Of a stretch of DNA of 31,515 nucleotides, positions 24,590 to 31,515 are shown one piece after another (the first letter of the stretch is position 1; each line of letters starts with the position of its first letter). Location of the stretch: assembly GCA_002340305.1 (NCBI GenBank), contig DDLU01000182.1, positions 1 to 31,515 on the forward strand, in the 5' to 3' direction. Under the pieces are notes generated by a model, which saw only the letters and a program-made list of their open reading frames with translations, was not told where the DNA came from and did no database searches. This DNA comes from Desulfovibrio sp. UBA2564 (GTDB lineage Bacteria > Desulfobacterota > Desulfovibrionia > Desulfovibrionales > Desulfovibrionaceae). The position numbers and the translations under genes were made by a program.

Positions 24590-25345
24590 TTAGTTACCCA
24601 GATATGCCTCAATTACAGCAGGATTTTTCTGAATTTCTTCAGGGTTCCCCTTTGCAATCATCACTCCGTGATCAAGGACAACCAAACGCTGACAGATTCC
24701 CATGACAACTTTCATGTCATGCTCCACCATAAGCACGTTAATGCCCCTTTCAGAGATTTTTCGGATTGTTTCCATTAACTCCGAGCTTTCCGCAGGATTC
24801 AGTCCCGCTGCAGGCTCATCAAGAAGGATTGAACTTGGCTCTGAAGCCAACGCTCTTGCAATCTCGAGCCGTCTTTGGTGACCGTAAGGAAGACTGGACG
24901 CTACCTCATCAGCAAATTCATCAAGCTCCGCAAAACGAAGTTCTTCCATAGCCTTTTCCTTGATCCGGGCCTCTTCCCTCTTCTGGGTCGGGGTACGGAA
25001 AATAGCACCGAAGACCCCACATGAAGAACGGGAGTGCTGGGCGACCATCACATTTTCAAGGGCGGTCATATTCTGGAATAGACGAATATTCTGGAAGGTT
25101 CTGGCAATTCCTTTATGAAGCACCTGATACGGTTTAAGCCCGGTAAGGTTTTCACCGTTGTACTCCACGTGACCCCCGGAGGCTGAATAGACTCCGGTTA
25201 TCACGTTAAAGACTGTAGTTTTGCCAGCGCCATTAGGACCGATCAGTCCCACAATCTCTCCCGGCATGAGAGAGAAGTTAACCTCTGCCAAAGCCTGCAG
25301 CCCACCAAAGCGGACGCTCACGTCGTGTAAATGAAGTTCTGCCAT
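24590..25345 (-). CDS. livG: Branched-chain amino-acid ABC transporter ATPase LivG
   Basis: A 251-residue ABC ATPase with Walker A GPNGAGKTT, the LivG-type signature YGHQRRLEIARALASEPS in place of LSGGQ, Walker B ILLDEPAAGLNPAE and the LivG-characteristic GIARTFQNIRLFQNMTALENV. It pairs with LivF on the cytoplasmic side. Three in-frame ATGs lie close together (25345, 25354 and one further upstream), and I favour 25345 because AGGT is well spaced and the next residues AELHLHDVSVRFGG begin the family. It is the first gene of the operon, an unusual place for livG, with about 580 bp of AT-rich DNA upstream. Confidence 0.94.
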   Translation of the reverse strand: MAELHLHDVSVRFGGLQALAEVNFSLMPGEIVGLIGPNGAGKTTVFNVITGVYSASGGHVEYNGENLTGLKPYQVLHKGIARTFQNIRLFQNMTALENVMVAQHSRSSCGVFGAIFRTPTQKREEARIKEKAMEELRFAELDEFADEVASSLPYGHQRRLEIARALASEPSSILLDEPAAGLNPAESSELMETIRKISERGINVLMVEHDMKVVMGICQRLVVLDHGVMIAKGNPEEIQKNPAVIEAYLGN

Positions 25346-25384
25346 ATTGGACATACCTATACACATAATTCTTCTTAAGATCAA

Positions 25385-25889
25385 GATAGAAGACGTTTTT
25401 TATTCCTTACTAACATGATCTAAAGAATTAATATTCACAACAACTATGTTTTAAGCAACTTTATAACACAGCACTGATTGTAAAATCCGTACATTCATAT
25501 GCTATATTACAATAGAGTTAATCGCCTGATCAAAGAACAGTAGTATATATGCCTAACTAAATTATGCATTCTAGTTAATTTTACTAACAATGGTATCTAC
25601 ATTTCGAAATTCACATTTAACCATACAGATAATAGCGGACAATAAAAGTCTTTTTTTGCTTACAAAATTGTCCATATATTTAGCATTATTTTCCATATTT
25701 GGCTAATTTCCCTTAAAACGGATGAGGCTTTGGCTTCAGCTGACAATTAGACTCCCAAAGAAGCCCTTTACTGAATTTAGTTCTAGAATTTCATAATATT
25801 GCATCACAACACAATTTTTACATCAGTAAATTTGTTCCCACTTATGTAAAATTTTTCTAAAAAAATTTTATTCTGTCCGGCGCAAAACA
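25385..25889. other. AT-rich intergenic region without a gene
   Basis: About 500 bp of very AT-rich DNA between livG and the qmo terminator. I see no ORF with a ribosome site and no RNA gene. It should hold the liv promoter, but I could not place convincing -35/-10 boxes. One spaced inverted repeat stands out, GGACAAT (25637-25643) with ATTGTCC (25667-25673). Confidence 0.6.
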
Positions 25890-25925
25890 TAAAAATAGGC
25901 CCTGTCCGCTATGCGGACAGGGCCT
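25890..25925 (-). terminator. Terminator of the qmo operon
   Basis: A perfect 13-bp stem (AGGCCCTGTCCGC 25897-25909, GCGGACAGGGCCT 25913-25925) with a 3-nt loop, followed on the minus strand by ATTTTT. It starts 40 nt after the qmoD stop. Confidence 0.9.
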
Positions 25926-25965
25926 TACGTACTTCAATTGTATGAAGCCAGTGGCTTAGATCGGC

Positions 25966-26652
25966 TTACCAGCTGTCATCACCGAAGGGATCGGAACCGA
26001 AGCCGAAGTCTTCAGCAGGTGCGCCACCGGTTTCGGGAGCACCAGCGTCAGCAGCACCGGCAGCAGGAGCAGCACCTTCAGCAACAGCACCAGCAGCAAC
26101 GGTTACTACGCCGTGCTTTTTAACGTCTTCGATCATCTTGAGGAGTTCATCAACCTTGCCGATGTACTCTTCAACTTTTTCCTGGGAAGTAACGATGACT
26201 TTGTCACCTTCGTCTTTACCAGCAGCTTCGAAAGCTTCACACTTGCCTTTGTACTCAGCCATGGCTTTTTCGGTTTCACCGAGTTTGCCTTCAGCAGCAG
26301 CAAGTTTGGTTTCCAGATCCTGAACTTTAGCAGCCTGTTCAGAAATGGTGGAACGGTATTCAGCGAGCTTTCCGAAGATAGCGTCAACCTGAGTCATAAC
26401 GTCGCCGGGAAGTGCGCCAACGGAAACGTTGTCGCCAAGACCGGTAACCTGACCGGTTTTCATTTTAGCCAGTTCAGGATGCTGTTCGTAAATCCATGCT
26501 TTTGCAAGAGCTGCTGCAAAAGGTTCGAATTCAGCATCAATATCTTTCTGAGTCATATAACCCAGAAGTTCCTGTACAGAGTTGTTGCTTTCGCCACCCT
26601 TGATGTAGGACACAAAAGTGCTCATGGGGAAAGTTTTGCGTGCTTCAGACAT
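25966..26652 (-). CDS. qmoD: QmoD, accessory protein of the Qmo complex
   Basis: A 228-residue protein directly after qmoC. In Desulfovibrio the conserved gene in this place has been called qmoD. Residues 1-90 form a helical domain (ELLGYMTQKDIDAEFEPFAA). Residues 90-178 are a charged coiled coil. Residues 180-210 are an Ala/Gly/Pro-rich linker, and the tail ends in an acidic, aromatic motif, EDFGFGSDPFGDDSW. It has no cysteine motif, signal peptide or membrane segment, so it is not itself an electron carrier and may link the complex to a partner such as APS reductase (inference). AGGAGG precedes the ATG. A strong terminator follows. Confidence 0.85.
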   Translation of the reverse strand: MSEARKTFPMSTFVSYIKGGESNNSVQELLGYMTQKDIDAEFEPFAAALAKAWIYEQHPELAKMKTGQVTGLGDNVSVGALPGDVMTQVDAIFGKLAEYRSTISEQAAKVQDLETKLAAAEGKLGETEKAMAEYKGKCEAFEAAGKDEGDKVIVTSQEKVEEYIGKVDELLKMIEDVKKHGVVTVAAGAVAEGAAPAAGAADAGAPETGGAPAEDFGFGSDPFGDDSW

Positions 26653-26673
26653 GGTTAGTTCCTCCTTGCTCTA

Positions 26674-27894
26674 TTACAGAGTAAAAGTCTTTTCTTCACG
26701 GACCGGCATGGGCAGACGGCCGATGTATCTTGCATAAGTTAAAGCTGCAGTCCTGTAGACGAGGTGTCCAAGCTTGGACCACGGCAGATAGACAAACATC
26801 ATGAATACGGCGACCAAGTGTACGTAGTACATGGGGTATGCGAGAATTGCCACGCCGAAGAGACGCAGGAGTTCACACATGATACCAGTTACTGCGACGG
26901 TCCAGATCAGGCCGAGCAGGTACCAGTCATAGTAGCTGGATACGTGTACGGACTGGTCCTGATTCAACCTGCGTTTGGTCAGCAGTACGAGGGAATAAAC
27001 CAGCAGCACTGCGCCAACATTGGCCAGAATCTTGATCGGGTGCCACAGCGGCATGGGGGTATGGCCGATGGGAGAGAGGAAAGGAATAATCTTTCCACCC
27101 CAGTGGGTTACAGCAACCACACCGGTTACAATCATCAGGCAGATGAATGCGAGCATAATGTAACGGTGCCCGTTGAACTTCTGTTCGTCGGATTCATCGT
27201 TTTCGCCGCACTCTTTCCACTTGGAGTGGGTCAACAGTTCGTTTTTACAAACGTCGATGAAACACTCCAGCATGCTGGGCTTTTCAGATTTGTCACCTAC
27301 AGCAAAGACCTTAGGCTGGTCCTTGAAGGATGCAATAAGGTTCTTCACTCCCTTGTAGAAGGTCCATGCCATGAAGCCGAAGGCGATCATGAAGATGGGG
27401 TCAATGGTGAAGTCGCCGGGGAACAGGTGTCCGTAAACGATTTTACCATCTTTGAGAGGGAAGAAGGAACCGCGAACTCCCGCCATGATGAACCAGATCA
27501 CCATGTAGATAGCTGCCGGGATAGCAATAAGCTTGGGCAGGTGCTTGGGAGAACTCATCCACTCACCAATAATGGTGGGGGTCATCATCTTCTTATAGGC
27601 CATGTTACGCAGTCCTGCGAGCAGGTCTGCAGGACGAGCGCCGCGGGGGCACAGGTCGGAGCAGGTACCGCAGTTATGGCACAGCCAAATATCGATGTCA
27701 GTTTCAAGTTTGTCTTTAAGGCCCCACTGAGCCCAAACCATTTCCTTACGCGGGTAAGGATTATCGGCAGGCGACAGGGGACATGCTACGGAGCAGGTAG
27801 CGCACTGGTAGCACTTCTTCAGGCTATCGCCACCGACTTCCTGCAGTTCCTTGATGAACTGAAGATCCGGTTTAATGCGAATATCTTTTTCCAT
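26674..27894 (-). CDS. qmoC: QmoC, membrane subunit of the quinone-interacting oxidoreductase
   Basis: 406 residues. The N-terminal 100 residues are HdrC-like with two [4Fe-4S] sites, CYQCATCSVACP (Cys28, 31, 34, 38) and CHNCGTCSDLCP (Cys72, 75, 78, 82). The rest is an HdrE/NarI-like cytochrome b membrane domain with about six hydrophobic segments and histidines suited to haem b (for example TGVVAVTHW, YPMYYVHLVAVFMMF). It anchors the complex and exchanges electrons with menaquinone. AGGAGG lies before the ATG. It is followed by qmoD with a 21-nt gap. Confidence 0.96.
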   Translation of the reverse strand: MEKDIRIKPDLQFIKELQEVGGDSLKKCYQCATCSVACPLSPADNPYPRKEMVWAQWGLKDKLETDIDIWLCHNCGTCSDLCPRGARPADLLAGLRNMAYKKMMTPTIIGEWMSSPKHLPKLIAIPAAIYMVIWFIMAGVRGSFFPLKDGKIVYGHLFPGDFTIDPIFMIAFGFMAWTFYKGVKNLIASFKDQPKVFAVGDKSEKPSMLECFIDVCKNELLTHSKWKECGENDESDEQKFNGHRYIMLAFICLMIVTGVVAVTHWGGKIIPFLSPIGHTPMPLWHPIKILANVGAVLLVYSLVLLTKRRLNQDQSVHVSSYYDWYLLGLIWTVAVTGIMCELLRLFGVAILAYPMYYVHLVAVFMMFVYLPWSKLGHLVYRTAALTYARYIGRLPMPVREEKTFTL

Positions 27895-27908
27895 ATCGCG
27901 TCTACCTC

Positions 27909-30185
27909 CTAGTAGCCCTTAAACGGGTTAGGACCGATCTTGATCATCTCGCTGACAAAGTTATCGATCATATCGGGAACTTTGTCGTACTCATCGATGG
28001 CAAGTTCAGCCTGGACAACACGCTCGGGTTCAACGCCAAGTCTGTTCAGAGAATCAGCGACGTTTTCCATACGGCGGTTACAAAGCTCAGAACCCTTCAT
28101 GAAGTGGCACTGGTAGTCTTCGCCATATTTACAACCGAGCAGCAGAACTCCATCAACACCCTTGGACATTGCATCAGCAATCCAGATTGTGTTTACAGAG
28201 CCGAGGCAACGGACGGGAACAACACGAACGTATGGGGACCAGCCTTTACCGCGCATTGCTGCCATATCGAGTGCCGGGTAGGCATCATTTTCACAGGCAA
28301 GTACGATAAAACGGGGGCCGCCGACTTCCATATCATCAGGTACATCGACCTGCTTGATCATAGAACCGATCATGTCAATGTTGTAGTTGTCGAATCCGAT
28401 TACACGCTCAGGGCAAGCACCCATGCAGGTACCGCAACGGCGGCAACGGGACGGATTCGGCATTGGTGTTCCTTTTTCATCATCATCAAGTGCGCCGAAG
28501 GGGCATTCTTCAGTACAACGTTTACACTGGGTGCAACGCATGAAGTTGAAAACAGGATAGGTGGAGTCACCGGAGCGGGGGTGTACAGCTACGCCATGGT
28601 TGGAGGAGTTGATACACTGAATCGCTTTCAGCACTGCACCGGCTGCATCTTCTCGGGCCAGTCCCATGGACATGGGCTGACGTACACAACCTGCGGCGTA
28701 AATACCGGTACGGCGTGTTTCGTAGGGGAAGCAGATGTAGTTGGAGTCTGCATAGCCGTCGAACTGCTGGAGATCGGGGAATGCGGGACCCTGTCTGTAT
28801 ACGAGGTTGATGGTCGGATCGTGCGCGGTGGTGGGTACCATACCGGTGGGAACTACGACCAGTTCAGCTTCGATTTCAATATTTTCACCGAGCAGGGTGT
28901 TGCTTGCGCAAACAACCATTCCGGCACCCTCTTCCTTGATGGAAGTTACAGTACCTTTAGTCAGCATAACACCGGGGTTATCCTGTGCTGCACGGTAGTA
29001 ACGCTCGTTTACACCGGGAACCATCATGTGATCGTAGATGATGTAAGCAACTGCGTCGTCATTCTTTTCGCGAACGTAGTTGGCCTGCTTGAGGGCAACG
29101 AGGCTGCTCAGCTCAGAAGTGTAAGGGAGGTGCTTGTAAGATTCCATGTCTTCGTAAACGAAGGAATCTTCAGCATCTTCACCTTCCTCAGCTTTGGGGG
29201 CTTCTTCTGCTTCCTCAGTAGCTTCGCCGGCTGCGGCTTCCTGAGCTGCGAATTCTGCTTCACTGAGACGGGTATCAAGTACGAAAGCTACAGACTTTGC
29301 AGTCATGTTCCCTTCTTTGACCATCTTTTCAAATTCAGCAGCAGTCACAACTTTGGAAGAACCGTAACCCATGGGCTCTACGTATTTGGTATCCTGGGGA
29401 ACCCAACCGGTTGCCAGAACACATGCACCAACGGGCATCTCTTCAATGGAGCCGCCGACTTCCACTTTAGCAGTGTACTGTCCGGGAGCACCTTCGAGAG
29501 CCTTAAGCTGTGCGGAGGTCAGCACTTTGATTCTGGAATTGGACTGAACTTCAGAGATCAGATCTTCAATACCGGTTTCGTGTGCTTCTGTGTATGGGTA
29601 GGAAAGAGGGAATGTTTTGTACATTCCGGCAGCCTTACCACCGAGGTTGGCTTCTTTTTCTACCAGAATTACGTCGTGGTTGGTCTTAGCTGCGTAAAGA
29701 GCTGCTGTAAGACCGGTGAAACCACCACCCATGACCATGACGACTTTATTAGCGTCGAAAGCCTGAGATTCCTGCTCGTTGGTTTTGAGCAGCTTGGTAA
29801 CACCCATTTTGACGTATTCGTTTGCCATGATTTTGAGGAGCTCAGGAACTTCGCCGTTAGGATCGGGCATGGTGCCGTCGGGATTCCTGAAAACCTTGAT
29901 GCACTGTTCACGCAGGTTGACTCGTTCGACAGCGACATTGTCAAAGTCGAAAATATCCCAGTCAACGCGAGGGCTAGTGCCGCAGATACATACTGCGTCA
30001 ACGTTGCCAGCGTCGATATCTTCCTGAATGAGCTTTCTTCCTTCCTCGCTGTTAAGACGCGGGTGCACCTTTACGACCGGACACTCGTTCGCGTAAACGC
30101 GACCGACCAGTTCAGCCATATCTTCAGCGTTCAGGTAAGGAGATACGCTCGCTTGGTCGAAATAAACACCGATTTTTTCGGGCAT
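27909..30185 (-). CDS. qmoB: QmoB, FAD/FeS subunit of the quinone-interacting oxidoreductase
   Basis: 758 residues, HdrA-like with an MvhD-like tail. The FAD motif is GGGFTG (153-158) followed by VEKEANLGG. Two [4Fe-4S] ferredoxin motifs are CTQCKRCTEEC (551-561) and CRRCGTCMGAC (581-591). From about 625 an MvhD-type domain carries CENDAY, RCLGS, GCKYGEDYQC and LCNRR cysteines (631, 660, 685, 693, 702). Between about 309 and 347 lies an Ala/Glu-rich acidic insert with no structure I recognise. It is a cytoplasmic electron-transfer subunit between QmoC and APS reductase. GGGAGG precedes the ATG. Confidence 0.96.
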   Translation of the reverse strand: MPEKIGVYFDQASVSPYLNAEDMAELVGRVYANECPVVKVHPRLNSEEGRKLIQEDIDAGNVDAVCICGTSPRVDWDIFDFDNVAVERVNLREQCIKVFRNPDGTMPDPNGEVPELLKIMANEYVKMGVTKLLKTNEQESQAFDANKVVMVMGGGFTGLTAALYAAKTNHDVILVEKEANLGGKAAGMYKTFPLSYPYTEAHETGIEDLISEVQSNSRIKVLTSAQLKALEGAPGQYTAKVEVGGSIEEMPVGACVLATGWVPQDTKYVEPMGYGSSKVVTAAEFEKMVKEGNMTAKSVAFVLDTRLSEAEFAAQEAAAGEATEEAEEAPKAEEGEDAEDSFVYEDMESYKHLPYTSELSSLVALKQANYVREKNDDAVAYIIYDHMMVPGVNERYYRAAQDNPGVMLTKGTVTSIKEEGAGMVVCASNTLLGENIEIEAELVVVPTGMVPTTAHDPTINLVYRQGPAFPDLQQFDGYADSNYICFPYETRRTGIYAAGCVRQPMSMGLAREDAAGAVLKAIQCINSSNHGVAVHPRSGDSTYPVFNFMRCTQCKRCTEECPFGALDDDEKGTPMPNPSRCRRCGTCMGACPERVIGFDNYNIDMIGSMIKQVDVPDDMEVGGPRFIVLACENDAYPALDMAAMRGKGWSPYVRVVPVRCLGSVNTIWIADAMSKGVDGVLLLGCKYGEDYQCHFMKGSELCNRRMENVADSLNRLGVEPERVVQAELAIDEYDKVPDMIDNFVSEMIKIGPNPFKGY

Positions 30186-30191
30186 GTCGAC

Positions 30192-31430
30192 TTACCTCCC
30201 TATCACCGTTTGGATCGCTTTGAGAGCGGCAGCAGTACCGGACTGGGCTGTCTTCATGACATCCAGAGGCTGCTTTGCACACCCGGCAGCGAAAATGCCT
30301 TGTTCCTCACCGCCGACAATAAAGCCCTGATCGTCAACCTGTACGCCGGAGGGGACCGGGGTACCTGCCAGGCTGGGCTGCATACCGGTTGCCAGAACTA
30401 CGAGATCATGCTCGTTCTGGGACTTAATACCGGTTTCTGCATCTTCAACTGTGACGAGGACATTGCCTGAACCGGACTCTTCGATAACCTCAGCGACCTT
30501 ACCTTTAACGGCGTTGATCCTGTCATCGGAAAGAATACGTTTGGCAAACTTGTCGTAACGTCCCGGAGTACGCAGGTCGATGTAGTAAATGGTGACCTTT
30601 GCATCGGGATACTGATCGCGGACATATGCAGCTTGCTTCAAGGAAGCCATGCAACAGATGTAAGAACAGTAGTTGAGATGATTTTCATCGCGGGAACCCG
30701 CACACTGTACGAATGCGATGTTTTTGACCGGTGCACCGTCAGAGGGGCGCACGATCTGACCGTCGGTAGGTCCGCTGGGAGCTGCGAGACGTTCCAAAGC
30801 CATGTTGGAAACACAGTTCTTAACGGTACCTGCACCGAGGTTGGAAAGCTTGGTGACATCGTAAGGCTTCCAGCCGGTAGCGTAAACGATGGAACCTACA
30901 TTAAGCGTGATAACCTTTTCTTCTTCTTTCAGGTCGATAACATCGACACCTTTGAGAAGCTTAAGATCTTCATCAGTGCAATTTTCTTTTTCGAGAACGT
31001 ACCTTGCGGGGAATGCAAAGGGTACATCCATGTAAAGAGCTTTGCGGTCGCAGAGTTTATACTCAAATTCATCGGTGATGTTGTTAGTCAACTTTTCGAT
31101 GACATCAGTGAGTTCAACACTGCCGGGACCCACATATCTGGGTTTGATGCGGACCTTGACTTCATAACTGCCTTTGGAACCGCTGATGGATTCCACTTCA
31201 GCCAAGGTAAAGAACTTAACGTTCTTATTGTTTTTGATTCTCTGAAACTGAATCTCCAATCCGCAGGAAGGAGGACACAGCTTTGGAAAGTACTTATTCA
31301 GCTGCATCACTCGGCCACCCAGATACGGCGCCTTCTCCACGATGAAGACTTCATGGCCTACTTCAGCGGCTTCGAGTGCAGCAGTGATACCACTGAACCC
31401 GCCGCCTACGACAAGTATGCTATTTGACAT
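30192..31430 (-). CDS. qmoA: QmoA, FAD subunit of the quinone-interacting oxidoreductase
   Basis: A 412-residue HdrA-like flavoprotein with the FAD-binding ILVVGGGFSGITAALEAAE at the start and VEKAPYLGG at about 31-39. Cys52 and Cys56 lie in LCPPSCGL, a cluster-rich YCSYICCMAS segment follows VQCAGSRDENHLN near 240, and the C-terminal AAGCAKQPLDVMKTAQSG is typical of Qmo/Hdr flavoproteins. It is the first gene of qmoABCD, with AGGAGG before the ATG. In related genomes aprBA (APS reductase) lies just upstream; that region is beyond the window edge, so this is expected rather than seen. Confidence 0.96.
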   Translation of the reverse strand: MSNSILVVGGGFSGITAALEAAEVGHEVFIVEKAPYLGGRVMQLNKYFPKLCPPSCGLEIQFQRIKNNKNVKFFTLAEVESISGSKGSYEVKVRIKPRYVGPGSVELTDVIEKLTNNITDEFEYKLCDRKALYMDVPFAFPARYVLEKENCTDEDLKLLKGVDVIDLKEEEKVITLNVGSIVYATGWKPYDVTKLSNLGAGTVKNCVSNMALERLAAPSGPTDGQIVRPSDGAPVKNIAFVQCAGSRDENHLNYCSYICCMASLKQAAYVRDQYPDAKVTIYYIDLRTPGRYDKFAKRILSDDRINAVKGKVAEVIEESGSGNVLVTVEDAETGIKSQNEHDLVVLATGMQPSLAGTPVPSGVQVDDQGFIVGGEEQGIFAAGCAKQPLDVMKTAQSGTAAALKAIQTVIGR

Positions 31431-31489
31431 TCTCTATCCTCCTGAACTCTTAGAAGCCCTGAGCCTTAAAATGGCCCAAACCCGGACAC

Positions 31490-31503
31490 CGACCGAAGGG
31501 TCG
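31490..31503. other. Small hairpin upstream of qmoA
   Basis: CGACC-GAAG-GGTCG (31490-31503) forms a 5-bp stem about 60 nt before the qmoA start. There is no T-run, so it may be a processing or stabilising structure, or part of the end of the preceding transcript. The window ends at 31515 and I see no promoter. Confidence 0.3.
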
Positions 31504-31515
31504 CAATACGGATTC

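Noticed and set aside
26764..27912. 382-codon open frame antisense to qmoC
   Set aside because: Same register and same codon-bias cause. The product is Cys/His-rich nonsense with no domain.
28104..30470. 788-codon open frame antisense to qmoB/qmoA
   Set aside because: It shares codon register with qmoB and is open because the highly expressed qmo genes avoid TTA, CTA and TCA codons. It has no ribosome site or family resemblance.

Overview
The window looks like chromosomal DNA from a sulfate-reducing deltaproteobacterium of the Desulfovibrio type, probably a marine Maridesulfovibrio-like lineage. The main evidence is a complete qmoABC-qmoD operon at the right edge, which carries electrons between the quinone pool and APS reductase. 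A CobA-HemD fusion, a small Desulfovibrio-type [4Fe-4S] ferredoxin and dispersed intergenic repeats ending in a GGGCTTCGCC-like motif agree with this. Genus and species are inference. I see no tRNA, rRNA, CRISPR array, prophage or transposase gene.

Layout. 1-2737: a UPF0280 (ApbE-like) gene converges on a two-gene unit (MTH1187-type thiamine-binding protein, then a lipoprotein). That unit diverges from a radical SAM/SPASM gene with a good sigma70-type promoter overlapping a palindrome. 2741-4632: repeat elements flank the cobA-hemD fusion. 4685-7339: valS. 7571-10907: a BPL_N-domain amidotransferase-like protein and a FapA/DUF342 protein, both on the plus strand.

10908-15913 is a tight minus-strand operon. 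In transcription order it holds an unrecognised exported protein, a 54-residue four-cysteine protein, FliJ, a MotE/MgtE_N-like membrane protein, TruA and a divergent FliD-like protein. It contains two long gene overlaps (77 and 68 nt) and converges on the FapA gene with no base between the two stop codons. This flagellum-linked cluster of partly undescribed proteins is the best candidate here for an uncharacterised system.

16234-20292 (minus) holds a chemoreceptor with a recognisable dCache amino-acid-binding motif, a ferredoxin and two tandem paralogous periplasmic solute-binding proteins without a permease. 20474-25345 (minus) is a complete branched-chain amino-acid type ABC transporter in the order livG-livK-livH-livM-livF. 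Together these make the middle right of the window rich in amino-acid sensing and uptake. 25385-25965 is an AT-rich gap holding the qmo terminator. 25966-31430 (minus) is qmoABCD: QmoA and QmoB are flavin/FeS proteins related to HdrA, QmoC is a membrane HdrC/HdrE-like subunit, and QmoD is a coiled-coil accessory protein. The qmo genes have the strongest Shine-Dalgarno sequences in the window, which fits high expression.
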